Below are positions 9,402-17,707 of a stretch of 64,000 nt of DNA, in pieces. Within the stretch, counting starts at the first letter, position 1; each line of letters begins with the position of its first letter. The DNA is taken from the NCBI GenBank assembly GCA_021775355.1, contig JAJFHZ010000030.1:56365-120364 (forward strand). Reading direction: 5' to 3'. The DNA comes from Amylibacter sp. (GTDB lineage: Bacteria > Pseudomonadota > Alphaproteobacteria > Rhodobacterales > Rhodobacteraceae). Made by a program: the position numbers and the translations under genes. The notes under the pieces were generated by a model. It did no database searches, was not told where the DNA came from, and saw only the letters and a program-made list of their open reading frames with translations.

Positions 9402-10298
9402 ATGCAGCTTTTGGGTATTGATCTTAGCGTAGAGCGGTTGCAGTTTATTGTTGTATTACTGCTTATCGCGGGGGTCTTGCTTTATATTCGTTTTTTGCGA
9501 AAGTACCGCAAACCTTTGCGCGATCAGGAACCCCAAGATATGAACCAAGGCCCGATGTCAGACACTGAAATAGAACGCTATGCGCGACACCTTATTCTGC
9601 GCGAAGTTGGCGGGGTTGGGCAACAAAAATTGCGCAAATCGAAAGTTCTGGTGATCGGGGCAGGTGGTTTAGGCTCGCCTGTACTGCAATACTTGGCTGC
9701 CGCAGGTGTGGGAATGCTAGGCGTTATTGACGACGATGCCGTCAGCCTGTCGAACCTACAAAGGCAGGTTTTGTTTGATGAGGATCAGTTGGATATGCCC
9801 AAGGTTTTTGCGGCAGAAGCCAAGTTGAATGCGCTGAACCCACATATCACCATCCGCCCCTACAATCGTCGTCTGACAGAAAATGAGGCACAAGATTTAT
9901 TCGCGGATTATGATCTGGTGCTTGATGGTACGGATAATTACCAAACCCGTGCATTGGTGAATGCCGCATGCGTTGCCGGCGAAACCCCGTTGATTTCAGG
10001 CGCGATCAGCCAGTGGGAAGGGCAGGTATCACTATTTGATCCTGCAAACGGCACACCATGCTATGCCTGTATCTTCCCCGAAGAGCCCGCCGATGGACTG
10101 GCGCCTAGCTGTGCGCAAGCGGGTGTGATGGGGGCTTTGCCCGGTATTATAGGCGCGATCATGGCGGCAGAGGCGATTAAATATATCACGGGTGCCGGAC
10201 AGACATTGGCGGGTGATATGTTGATATTTGATGCACTTTACGGAGAAAGCCGCAAGATCGGGTTGCAAAAATCTGCAGAATGTTCGGTTTGCGGTTAA
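9402..10298 (+). CDS. moeB: HesA/MoeB/ThiF family adenylyltransferase with N-terminal membrane segment
   Basis: An E1-like enzyme that adenylates the C-terminal glycine of a sulfur-carrier protein such as MoaD or ThiS. The core shows RYARHLILREVGGVGQQKL, the nucleotide motif GAGGLGSPVLQYLAAAGVG, DDDAVSLSNLQRQVLF and the zinc cysteine pairs CYAC and C-terminal CSVCG. The first 45 residues add a hydrophobic helix (LQFIVVLLLIAGVLLYI) followed by basic residues, which would tether the enzyme to the membrane; an internal start at MNQGPMSDTE would remove it. MoeB and ThiF cannot be separated from sequence alone. Confidence 0.85.
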   Translation: MQLLGIDLSVERLQFIVVLLLIAGVLLYIRFLRKYRKPLRDQEPQDMNQGPMSDTEIERYARHLILREVGGVGQQKLRKSKVLVIGAGGLGSPVLQYLAAAGVGMLGVIDDDAVSLSNLQRQVLFDEDQLDMPKVFAAEAKLNALNPHITIRPYNRRLTENEAQDLFADYDLVLDGTDNYQTRALVNAACVAGETPLISGAISQWEGQVSLFDPANGTPCYACIFPEEPADGLAPSCAQAGVMGALPGIIGAIMAAEAIKYITGAGQTLAGDMLIFDALYGESRKIGLQKSAECSVCG

Positions 10299-11278
10299 CG
10301 CTTCGGCAAAATCTGATCGGGGGGGCGGTGGCCCAGCTCGAAGGTTTTGATATTCAAGATTACCCTTTCGCCCATATCGACACGGGCCTCTTTGGTGGCC
10401 GAAGCCATATGAGGCAGCAACATGACGTTGTCGCGCCCGCACAGGCGTGGGTTCACTTCACTACCTTTTTCAAAAACATCAAGACCGGCACCGGCAAGAC
10501 AGCCATTTTCCAGTGCATTGATTAGGGCAGCCTCATCAATCACTTCACCACGGGCGGTGTTGATCACGAAGGCGGTTGGTTTCAACAGTTTCAGCCGTTC
10601 CGCATTGATAAGATGATGTGTCTGCGGGGTCTTGGGGCAATGCAACGACAACACATCGGCCATTGGCAACATGTCGTCCAGTTTTTCCACAAAAGTTGCA
10701 TCAAGGTTGCGTTCAATTTCAGGGTGAACGGGTTTGCGATTGTGATACACCACTTTCATCCCGAATGCATTGGCGCGCCGTGCAACTGCCATACCCACGC
10801 GGCCCATACCGACAATGGCCAGTGTTTTTCCACCAACGGATGTGCCCAAAAATGCAGAAGGTGCCCAGCCCTGCCAGTCACCCGATTGCAACGCAGCCGA
10901 GCCTTCTTTGAAGCGGCGCATCACGGTTAGGATTAGGGCCAATGTCATATCGGCACTGTCTTCGGACAACAGACCGGGCGTATTCGTGACCATAATGCCA
11001 TGTGTTTTGGCGGCTTCTATATCAATATGGTCATAGCCAGAGCCATAGTTGCTGATCAGTTTTAGCTGATCACCCGCTTTGGCCAGTGTTTCCGCATCCA
11101 GATTGTCGCTGAGTGTCGGCACCAGAACATCGGCGGTTTGCAACGCATCAACCAGTTGGGCATGGGTAAAAGGCGTGTCAGTTTCATTTAACCGTGCATC
11201 AAACAATTCGGCCAACCGGCTTTCAACCGCTTGCGGCAACCGTCGCGTCACGACAACACTTAGTTTTGAATTGGACAT
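10295..11278 (-). CDS. D-2-hydroxyacid dehydrogenase (glyoxylate/hydroxypyruvate reductase type)
   Basis: A 327-residue NAD(P)-dependent dehydrogenase. The nucleotide-binding motif is GMGRVGMAVARRANAFGMKV; the catalytic arginine, glutamate and histidine lie in NTARGEVIDEAAL, LDVFEKGSEVNP and LLPHMASAT. It probably reduces glyoxylate or hydroxypyruvate. The start is taken at 11278 because AGGTG lies just upstream; ATG 11281 is the alternative, and the longer in-frame extension reaching 11680 is not homologous to the family. The stop overlaps the end of the convergent MoeB-like gene by 4 bases. Substrate choice is inferred. Confidence 0.88.
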   Translation of the reverse strand: MSNSKLSVVVTRRLPQAVESRLAELFDARLNETDTPFTHAQLVDALQTADVLVPTLSDNLDAETLAKAGDQLKLISNYGSGYDHIDIEAAKTHGIMVTNTPGLLSEDSADMTLALILTVMRRFKEGSAALQSGDWQGWAPSAFLGTSVGGKTLAIVGMGRVGMAVARRANAFGMKVVYHNRKPVHPEIERNLDATFVEKLDDMLPMADVLSLHCPKTPQTHHLINAERLKLLKPTAFVINTARGEVIDEAALINALENGCLAGAGLDVFEKGSEVNPRLCGRDNVMLLPHMASATKEARVDMGERVILNIKTFELGHRPPDQILPKR

Positions 11279-11395
11279 CATACACCTATATGGGCTGGAT
11301 TTATTTTGTCTATTCTGGCAAATTTTGCAGCACAAGAACAGGGCGAAACAACCAGCCTTGTCAAAAAAACACTTTGGCCGGAGCAGGCATATAAA

Positions 11396-11908
11396 ATGGC
11401 GCGAACCAATATAAAATCCCTTTTGGCAGGTGTTATGGCCGCTGTTTTGTTTGTTTTGCCCGGTTTTGCAGGCGTAACCGAACGCGGTGCCGTTACAAAC
11501 TTGCCGTTGCCACGGTTTGTTTCCATGAAAGCAAAACAGGGTAATGCGCGGCGTGGGCCGGGCCTGACATACCGTATCGACTGGGTTTTTCAGCATACCA
11601 ATACGCCGCTTTTGATCACGGCAGAGTTTGGTCATTGGCGGCGGGTACAGGATAAAGACGGGCAGGGTGGTTGGATGCATTACGGACTATTGTCGGGTGT
11701 GCGCACCGCGATAGTAAACAAGCCAGATATAACATTGCGTATAAAACCCAACCTGCAGGCCGCCCCTGCGGTCTATGCGCAAGAGGGGGCGATTGTATCG
11801 CTTAATCAATGTGTGTTGAAATGGTGTTCCATTTCAGCAAAAGGCCATAAAGGTTGGGCCTTGAAAACCGATATTTGGGGCGTTTGGGCGGACGAGTTGC
11901 GCGACTAG
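11396..11908 (+). CDS. exported bacterial SH3-domain protein
   Basis: A 170-residue protein with an N-terminal signal sequence (MARTNIKSLLAGVMAAVLFVLPGFAG) followed by two SH3-like repeats: NARRGPGLTYRIDWVF...HWRRVQDKDGQGGWMHYGLLSG and LRIKPNLQAAPAVYAQEGAIVSLNQCVLKWCSISAKGHKGWALKTDIWG. Such SH3b domains usually bind peptidoglycan or act in envelope maintenance. The ATG at 11396 is preferred because it begins the signal peptide. It is convergent with the M3 peptidase and overlaps its 3' end by 4 bases. The function is unknown beyond the domain call. Confidence 0.8.
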   Translation: MARTNIKSLLAGVMAAVLFVLPGFAGVTERGAVTNLPLPRFVSMKAKQGNARRGPGLTYRIDWVFQHTNTPLLITAEFGHWRRVQDKDGQGGWMHYGLLSGVRTAIVNKPDITLRIKPNLQAAPAVYAQEGAIVSLNQCVLKWCSISAKGHKGWALKTDIWGVWADELRD

Positions 11909-13929
11909 GCTAACCCGCGCCCCTTTAACAAAGCATCGACTTTCGGCAGTGACCCACGAAAACCAAGATACAAGTCTTCTGCGTCTTTAGAGCCACCCGT
12001 TGCATAAATATTGTCATGCAGCCGTTTTGCCGTTTCAGGGTCAAATGCATCACCAGTTTCCTTGAAAGCGGTAAAGGCATCTTCGTCCATCACCTCTGAC
12101 CACATGTAGCTGTAATAGGCACTGGAATAGCCGTCGCCTGAAAACACATGGGCAAAATTCGGCGTGGCGTGGCGCATAGTGATGGCAGCGGGCATGCCGA
12201 TACTGTCCAATACTTCCGCCTGTTTTTGCATCGGATCGGCAGGCGGGCTTTCGGTGTGAAATGCCAGATCGACCAATGCGCTTGCGGTATATTCCACCGT
12301 TGCAAAGCCCTGATCGAAGTTTTCAGCGGCCAAAAGGCGCCCTAAGAGTTCCGCAGGAATGGCGTTCCCTGTATCGGCGTGGCGGGCATATTGCTCCAAC
12401 ACTTCGGGCACTGACAGCCAGTGTTCATAAAGCTGGCTGGGCAGTTCGACGAAGTCGCGTGCAACTGACGTGCCGGAAATAAAGCCGTAAGTAACATCCG
12501 ACAACATCGAATGCAGCGCATGGCCGAACTCGTGGAACAGTGTACGTGCGTCGTCGAAAGTCAGCAAACATGGTTCACCGTTCGGGGCTTTGGCGAAATT
12601 GCATACGTTGACGGTGATGGGCCGTACATCGCCATCCAATGCGGATTGCGCGCGGAATCGCGAACACCATGCGCCCGAGCGTTTGGATGATCGTGCGAAA
12701 TAGTCGCCAATAAACACGGCCATATGGCGGTCACCTTTTTTAACTTCCCATGCCCGTGCATCCGCATGATACAGTGGGGCGTCAATGGGTGTGAAACTTA
12801 AGCCGAAGAGTTTATTCGCACAATCAAAAGCGGCTTCAATCATCTGGTCTAATTGGAAATAGGGCTTTAATTCAGCTTCATCCAAATCATGTTCAGCTTT
12901 ACGCAATTTCTCGGCGTAATAACGCCAATCCCATGGGGCCAGTTCTGCCTGAATGTCGTCTGCATGCATAAGTTTGGTCAATTTTTCTGCATCTCGATTT
13001 GCTGCAGCCTTGGCAGGTTCCCAAACAGCCATTAACAGGTCGCGCACGGCGTCAGGTGTTTTGGCCATTTCCGGGGCCAATTTGAAGTCGGAAAATGTGT
13101 CAAAGCCCAACAATTGTGCGCGTTCTTCGCGCAGTTTCAAAGTTTCTGCTACAATCGCGCGATTATCTGTATCGCCGCCGTTTTCACCACGTGCAACCCA
13201 TGCTTTGAAGGCCAGTTCACGCAGATCGCGCCGTGGGGAAAATTGTAGGAACGGCACGATCAAAGAGCGTGACAGGGTGATGATGTATCCTGCCAAGTCG
13301 CGTTCTTTGGCGGCTTCGTTTGCAGCCGAAACCAGAAATTCAGGGCAGCCTGCCAGGTCGGTTTCGGAAAATTCCATAAACCATGTGCGCTCATCGGCCA
13401 GCAGGTTCTGGGTGAAAGCGGTGCCCAATTCTGCCAAACGCTGTGAAATTGCTGCTAACCGCGTACGGTTTTCGCCCATCAATTTGGCGCCAGACCGCAC
13501 AAACATTTCATGATACAGTTCCAACACCCGTAATTGCTCGCCTGACAAGTCCAAATCATTGCGGTTTGCAAAAAGCGTATCCATGCGTGCGAACAATGCG
13601 GCGTTCATCATGGTTTCGGAATTGAATGCTGCCCAACGGGGTGCCAGATCGCGTTGTAATGCTTCCAGTGTATCGTTTGAGTTTGATCCTGAAAGGTTCA
13701 TAAATACACCAGCGACCCGATCCATGAAATGGTCAGCCCGCTCTAATGCTTCAATCATATTCGCAAATGTCGGTTCATCACTTGCTTGGGCCACCGCATC
13801 TATTGCCGTGCGGGATTGTTTGAACGCCTCATCAAATGCAGGTGCAAAATCGGTGTCTTTAATCAAATCAAACGGCGGGATTTCAAAAGGGGTATTCCAT
13901 TTGGAAAAGAAAGGGTTTTTTGGGGTCAT
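11905..13929 (-). CDS. M3 family oligopeptidase (oligopeptidase A / peptidyl-dipeptidase type)
   Basis: A 674-residue zinc metallopeptidase that degrades short peptides in the cytoplasm. The HExxH metal motif is in LFHEFGHALHSMLSDV, with downstream elements YGFISGTSVARDFVELPSQLYEHW that carry the third ligand and substrate-binding tyrosines, and SSAYYSYMWSEVMDEDAF near the C-terminus. Both OpdA/PrlC and Dcp belong to this family; length and lack of a signal peptide favour a cytosolic enzyme, but the two names cannot be resolved here. The start at 13929 has GGAGAG upstream; an ATG at 13956 would add nine unrelated residues. Confidence 0.92.
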   Translation of the reverse strand: MTPKNPFFSKWNTPFEIPPFDLIKDTDFAPAFDEAFKQSRTAIDAVAQASDEPTFANMIEALERADHFMDRVAGVFMNLSGSNSNDTLEALQRDLAPRWAAFNSETMMNAALFARMDTLFANRNDLDLSGEQLRVLELYHEMFVRSGAKLMGENRTRLAAISQRLAELGTAFTQNLLADERTWFMEFSETDLAGCPEFLVSAANEAAKERDLAGYIITLSRSLIVPFLQFSPRRDLRELAFKAWVARGENGGDTDNRAIVAETLKLREERAQLLGFDTFSDFKLAPEMAKTPDAVRDLLMAVWEPAKAAANRDAEKLTKLMHADDIQAELAPWDWRYYAEKLRKAEHDLDEAELKPYFQLDQMIEAAFDCANKLFGLSFTPIDAPLYHADARAWEVKKGDRHMAVFIGDYFARSSKRSGAWCSRFRAQSALDGDVRPITVNVCNFAKAPNGEPCLLTFDDARTLFHEFGHALHSMLSDVTYGFISGTSVARDFVELPSQLYEHWLSVPEVLEQYARHADTGNAIPAELLGRLLAAENFDQGFATVEYTASALVDLAFHTESPPADPMQKQAEVLDSIGMPAAITMRHATPNFAHVFSGDGYSSAYYSYMWSEVMDEDAFTAFKETGDAFDPETAKRLHDNIYATGGSKDAEDLYLGFRGSLPKVDALLKGRGLA

Positions 13930-14106
13930 TCTACTCTCCAATACAGGCTGTGGCAAAACATAACCCTGCCAAGGCGAAGGTCAACAGGGCTTGAGTGATT
14001 TGCGCGCGCAATGTCGTTTTTTCCCCAAATCAGTCGGCGTACTCTGGCCCTATGGGCATAAATTTTGCAATCTAACGTCAGAATTCAGATCAAAGGAATC
14101 AATCCC

Positions 14107-16599
14107 ATGAAAACCCATGTAAAAGCTCTGGTTGTTGGCGGTGGCGCAGTTGGCGCGGGTATTGCCTATCATTTAGCGAAATACGGCTGGAAAGATGTGA
14201 TGCTTTTGGAACGCGATGAACTGACATCGGGGTCAACCTGGCACGCTGCGGGTTTGTTGCCATTGTTCAACATGGGCTATGCCACAACGCATTTGCACGA
14301 TTATTCTGTTGATTTTTATAAATCACTGGAAGCGGAAACCGGTTTGAACGCAGGGTTTTCGGTTGTCGGTAACCTGCGTATGGCCCAAACCAAAGACCGC
14401 ATGGATGAGTACATGCTTTACGGGTCTACTGCTGAAACCGTGGGCATTGAATATCATCATTTGACACCTGCGCAGATCAAGGAACGCTGGCCGTTGATCC
14501 GCACTGATGATTTGGAAGGTGCGATTTATCACCCAACCGATGGGTATATCAACCCAGCGGACGTGACTATGGCTATGGCGAAGGGTGCGCGCCAACGCGG
14601 TGTGACGATCGAGCGTAAATGGCAGGTCGACGGTTACGAATGGACGGGTTCCGAATGGAAAGTGACCTGTACCAAGATGGTTGAAAAGGGCGGTAATCTT
14701 GTGCCTTCCGAAGAACAGGTGATTGTCACGGCAGAGCATGTTGTAACCGCTACGGGCAACCACGCGCAACGCACGGCGCAACTGCTGGGTATTAAAATCC
14801 CCGCGATCCCTGTGGAACACCAGTTTATTGTTACTGACAAAGACCCGGCCTTGGTGCAGTGGCGCGCAGATGGAAACCCCGAACATCCTGTGATCCGCGA
14901 TGCTGACGCACAATCCTATGTGCGAGAAGAACGTGGCGGTTGGATTTTGGGTGTCTATGAGAAAAACGCACCGGCCCGGTTTGAATACGGTGTGCCGGAC
15001 AGCTTTCGCGCTGATCTGTTCCCGCTGGATCTGGAACGTATCGAAGATCAGTACATGGCGATGATCCACCGTATGCCGTCATGCGAAGAAAGCGGTTTAA
15101 AGGATGATTTTAACGGCCCGATTTGCTACACGCCGGACGGTAATCCGTTGGTGGGGCCTGCACCAGGATTGCGTAATATGTGGCTGGCGGAAGGTTTCAG
15201 TTTCGGGATCACTGCCGCAGGCGGTGTTGGCAATTATATGGCCCAAATGATGGTTGAAGGTGAAGCCGAAATCGATATGGCCTCATTAGACCCCAAACGT
15301 TACGGGTCTTGGATGACTACCGAATATGCAGCGCGTAAAAACGAAGAATGCTACGATCACGTCTATGTTTTACATCACCCGGATGAAGAACGCCCCGCAT
15401 GTGCCGCTTTGCGCACATCGCCTGCTTATGATCGTCAAAAAGCGGCAGGGGCACAGTTTGGCCGCGTAAATGGTTGGGATCGTCCAAACTACTTTGCGCC
15501 TGAGGGCTTTGATGATCACGACAGCCGATCATTTCGCCGTGGTGGCTGGTGGCAATATGCGGTTGAAGAAGCTAAAGCCATTCGTGAAGGTGTGGGGCTT
15601 GTCGATGCAACCGCCTTTACCAAACATATCGTCAAGGGACCGGGTGCGACGCAATTTTTGGATTGGTTCACCTGTAACAAACTGCCCAGAATTGGCCGCA
15701 TCAATTTGACATATGCGCTGACAGATCATGGCACTACACGCACGGAATATACTATCGTACGTAATGGTGAGGATGATTATTACCTTGTGTCTGCGGGTGC
15801 ATGGACGGCTTATGATGCCGATTACCTGCGCAAAGCAGCAGAAGATAAAGTGGCAGATTTTGGATATATCGAAATTCAGGATGTGACCAACCAATGGGGC
15901 GTCTTTGCCATTGCCGGCCCGAAAAGCCGCGAGGTTCTGGGCAAAATCATCAAGGATGCCGACCCGGCAACCGCGTTGTCGAACAAACGCTTCCCGTGGT
16001 TGTCTGCCAAACAAATTGAACTGGGCATGTGCCCTGTGAATGCAATCCGTGTGGCCTATACGGGTGAATTGGGTTGGGAATTGCACCACCCGATTGAAAT
16101 GCAGAACTATCTGTATGATCTGCTGCTGGATGCGGGTGCCGATGTTGGCATGAAACTGGTCGGTGCGCGGGCACAAAACTGGTTGCGCCAAGAAAAATCC
16201 TACCGCGCATTCGGAACTGAACTGGGCCGTGATGCAACCCCTGCCGAGGCTGATCTGCCGCGCTTTATAGACCTGTCAAAAGAGTTCCACGGCAAGGCTG
16301 CGATGGAAGCCAAGGGCATCCGGTCAAAATGTGTGACCCTGTTGATTGACGGGCCTAGGGACGCTGACCCTTGGGGTCGTGAAGCTTTGTATGACGGTGA
16401 CACTAAAGTGGGTCGTTTGACATCTGGTGGCTATTCCGTGGCTTTCGGAAAATCCATTGGCATGGGCTATGTATCCCCTGATCTGGCCAAGGTTGGCCAA
16501 AAGCTAAAAGTGAAAATGTTCGCCCAGCTTTGGGACGCGGAAATTGTCGAAGACAGCCCGTATGATCCGACGAATGCAACTATTCGGGTTGATGGTTAA
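14107..16599 (+). CDS. FAD-dependent sarcosine/dimethylglycine dehydrogenase-like protein with GcvT domain
   Basis: An 830-residue flavoprotein that probably demethylates an N-methylated glycine derivative. The N-terminal DAO-type FAD domain begins VVGGGAVGAGIAYHLAKYG and has LTSGSTWHAAGLLP, the likely FAD-attachment region; a middle FAO segment ends near residue 430. The C-terminal half is an aminomethyltransferase (GcvT-like) fold that can pass the one-carbon unit to tetrahydrofolate, with RVAYTGELGWELHHP and TSGGYSVAFGKSIGMGYV. The start at 14107 follows AAAGGA. Marine Rhodobacterales carry many such enzymes for glycine betaine and choline breakdown; the exact substrate is not decided. Confidence 0.85.
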   Translation: MKTHVKALVVGGGAVGAGIAYHLAKYGWKDVMLLERDELTSGSTWHAAGLLPLFNMGYATTHLHDYSVDFYKSLEAETGLNAGFSVVGNLRMAQTKDRMDEYMLYGSTAETVGIEYHHLTPAQIKERWPLIRTDDLEGAIYHPTDGYINPADVTMAMAKGARQRGVTIERKWQVDGYEWTGSEWKVTCTKMVEKGGNLVPSEEQVIVTAEHVVTATGNHAQRTAQLLGIKIPAIPVEHQFIVTDKDPALVQWRADGNPEHPVIRDADAQSYVREERGGWILGVYEKNAPARFEYGVPDSFRADLFPLDLERIEDQYMAMIHRMPSCEESGLKDDFNGPICYTPDGNPLVGPAPGLRNMWLAEGFSFGITAAGGVGNYMAQMMVEGEAEIDMASLDPKRYGSWMTTEYAARKNEECYDHVYVLHHPDEERPACAALRTSPAYDRQKAAGAQFGRVNGWDRPNYFAPEGFDDHDSRSFRRGGWWQYAVEEAKAIREGVGLVDATAFTKHIVKGPGATQFLDWFTCNKLPRIGRINLTYALTDHGTTRTEYTIVRNGEDDYYLVSAGAWTAYDADYLRKAAEDKVADFGYIEIQDVTNQWGVFAIAGPKSREVLGKIIKDADPATALSNKRFPWLSAKQIELGMCPVNAIRVAYTGELGWELHHPIEMQNYLYDLLLDAGADVGMKLVGARAQNWLRQEKSYRAFGTELGRDATPAEADLPRFIDLSKEFHGKAAMEAKGIRSKCVTLLIDGPRDADPWGREALYDGDTKVGRLTSGGYSVAFGKSIGMGYVSPDLAKVGQKLKVKMFAQLWDAEIVEDSPYDPTNATIRVDG

Positions 16600-16624
16600 G
16601 CTCCGTATCATTACCGATTGACGT

Positions 16625-16655
16625 AAGAGCCGCGCCCAATAGGGTGGCGGCTCTT
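16625..16655 (+). terminator. stem-loop after the flavoprotein gene
   Basis: Arms AAGAGCCGC (16625-16633) and GCGGCTCTT (16647-16655) pair perfectly over 9 bp around a 13-base loop, 26 bases past the stop codon. A run of T after the stem is lacking, so termination may be weak or Rho-assisted. It lies just ahead of the next gene's start at 16671. Confidence 0.45.
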
Positions 16656-16670
16656 GTTATCGGAACCCAC

Positions 16671-17528
16671 ATGATGCCCCATACCTTCCCCATGAAATCC
16701 GTCGGCATGATGGTGCTGGCCATGACATTGATTGTTATGGGGGATGCGGCCGGCAAAGGGTTGGCGGGGGCAGGCTTCAATCCGTTCTTTATTGCGTGGT
16801 CGCGCTTCGCCTTGGGGGCGGTTTTGCTTTTCCCGTTTTGTGGTCTGACACGTACAGACTTACCAAATCTGTTGGATCGGCACGTGTTTTTGCGGGCCTG
16901 TCTGATAGCGGCGGCGATTTGTTCTATCCTGACAGCCTTGAAAACTGAGCCGATTGCAAATGTCTTTGGCGGGTTTTTTATTGGCCCGGTCGTGGCCTAT
17001 TTTCTATCGGCCATGATCTTGAAAGAACGGATAACATGGCGGCGCACCGTACTGCTTGCCATTAGTTTCATAGGCGTGCTTTTGGTAGTCAAACCGGGGT
17101 TCGGTATGACAAGCGGTATGGGTTTTGCGGTTTTGGCAGGATGTTTGCACGGGTCTTATCTGATTGCCACGCGAAATCTGGCGGGCCATTACCGCCCCCG
17201 TTTCTTGCTGATTTCACAATTGTTGATCGGGTCAGTTATCCTGTTGCCCCTTAGCATTGGTTCGCTGCCCGCTGTTTCAATCAGTGCAGTTATACTGGTC
17301 GTTATCAGTGCGCTGGGCTCGGCCTTGGGGAATTTGTTATTGGTTCTGGTCAATCGAGACACGCCAGCGAATGTGATCGCGCCTTTGATTTACAGTCAGC
17401 TGCTGGCGGCTACGCTGATTGGATTGTTGGTATTTTCCGACTGGCCCGATGCACTGAGCCTAGCTGGGCTTGTCATAATAATGAGTGCCGGGTTTTCATC
17501 ATTTTTACTTGCGCGACGCGGTAGATAA
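16671..17528 (+). CDS. DMT superfamily (EamA) permease
   Basis: A 285-residue inner-membrane protein with about ten hydrophobic segments arranged as two EamA repeats: an early GKGLAGAGFNPFFIAWSRF, NVFGGFFIGPVVAYFLSAMILKERITWRR closing repeat one, and a C-terminal repeat with NVIAPLIYSQLLAATLIGLLVF. Members export amino acids, purines or other metabolites; the substrate is not predictable. The ATG at 16671 (or 16674) is chosen because an upstream in-frame start at 16644 lies inside the stem-loop; 16692 is also possible. Confidence 0.85.
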   Translation: MMPHTFPMKSVGMMVLAMTLIVMGDAAGKGLAGAGFNPFFIAWSRFALGAVLLFPFCGLTRTDLPNLLDRHVFLRACLIAAAICSILTALKTEPIANVFGGFFIGPVVAYFLSAMILKERITWRRTVLLAISFIGVLLVVKPGFGMTSGMGFAVLAGCLHGSYLIATRNLAGHYRPRFLLISQLLIGSVILLPLSIGSLPAVSISAVILVVISALGSALGNLLLVLVNRDTPANVIAPLIYSQLLAATLIGLLVFSDWPDALSLAGLVIIMSAGFSSFLLARRGR

Positions 17529-17535
17529 AGGCGCA

Positions 17536-17693
17536 TTGTAAATTTACAAAATTTACAAGTTTACAATACAAACTTTACACGACCCATACAAACCCACACG
17601 AAATATCCCTTGTTTTTAAGTATTTAAAGGACTCACAGGTCTTTGTTTTGTAAATCCAGTCACAGAAACACTGAGTCGTAACAGAATTTACAA
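17536..17693 (+). promoter_or_regulatory. TTTACAA repeat cluster upstream of isocitrate lyase
   Basis: The region between the permease and aceA contains a perfect 14-bp palindrome TTGTAAATTTACAA (17536-17549), then TTTACAA at 17552-17558 and 17560-17566, TTTACAC at 17574, an inverted TTTTGTAAA at 17646, and TTTACAA again at 17687-17693 just before the ribosome site. Such clustering next to a single gene points to an operator for a dedicated regulator. ScfR/RamB-type regulators of the glyoxylate cycle bind TTTGCAAA-like sites in alphaproteobacteria and actinobacteria; the link here is inference. Confidence 0.55.
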
Positions 17694-17707
17694 CAAGGAT
17701 GACAACG

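Noticed and set aside
11282..11680. In-frame N-terminal extension of the D-2-hydroxyacid dehydrogenase
   Set aside because: Cysteine-rich, unlike the family, runs antisense over the SH3 protein gene, and the family N-terminus begins at 11278/11281 behind AGGTG.
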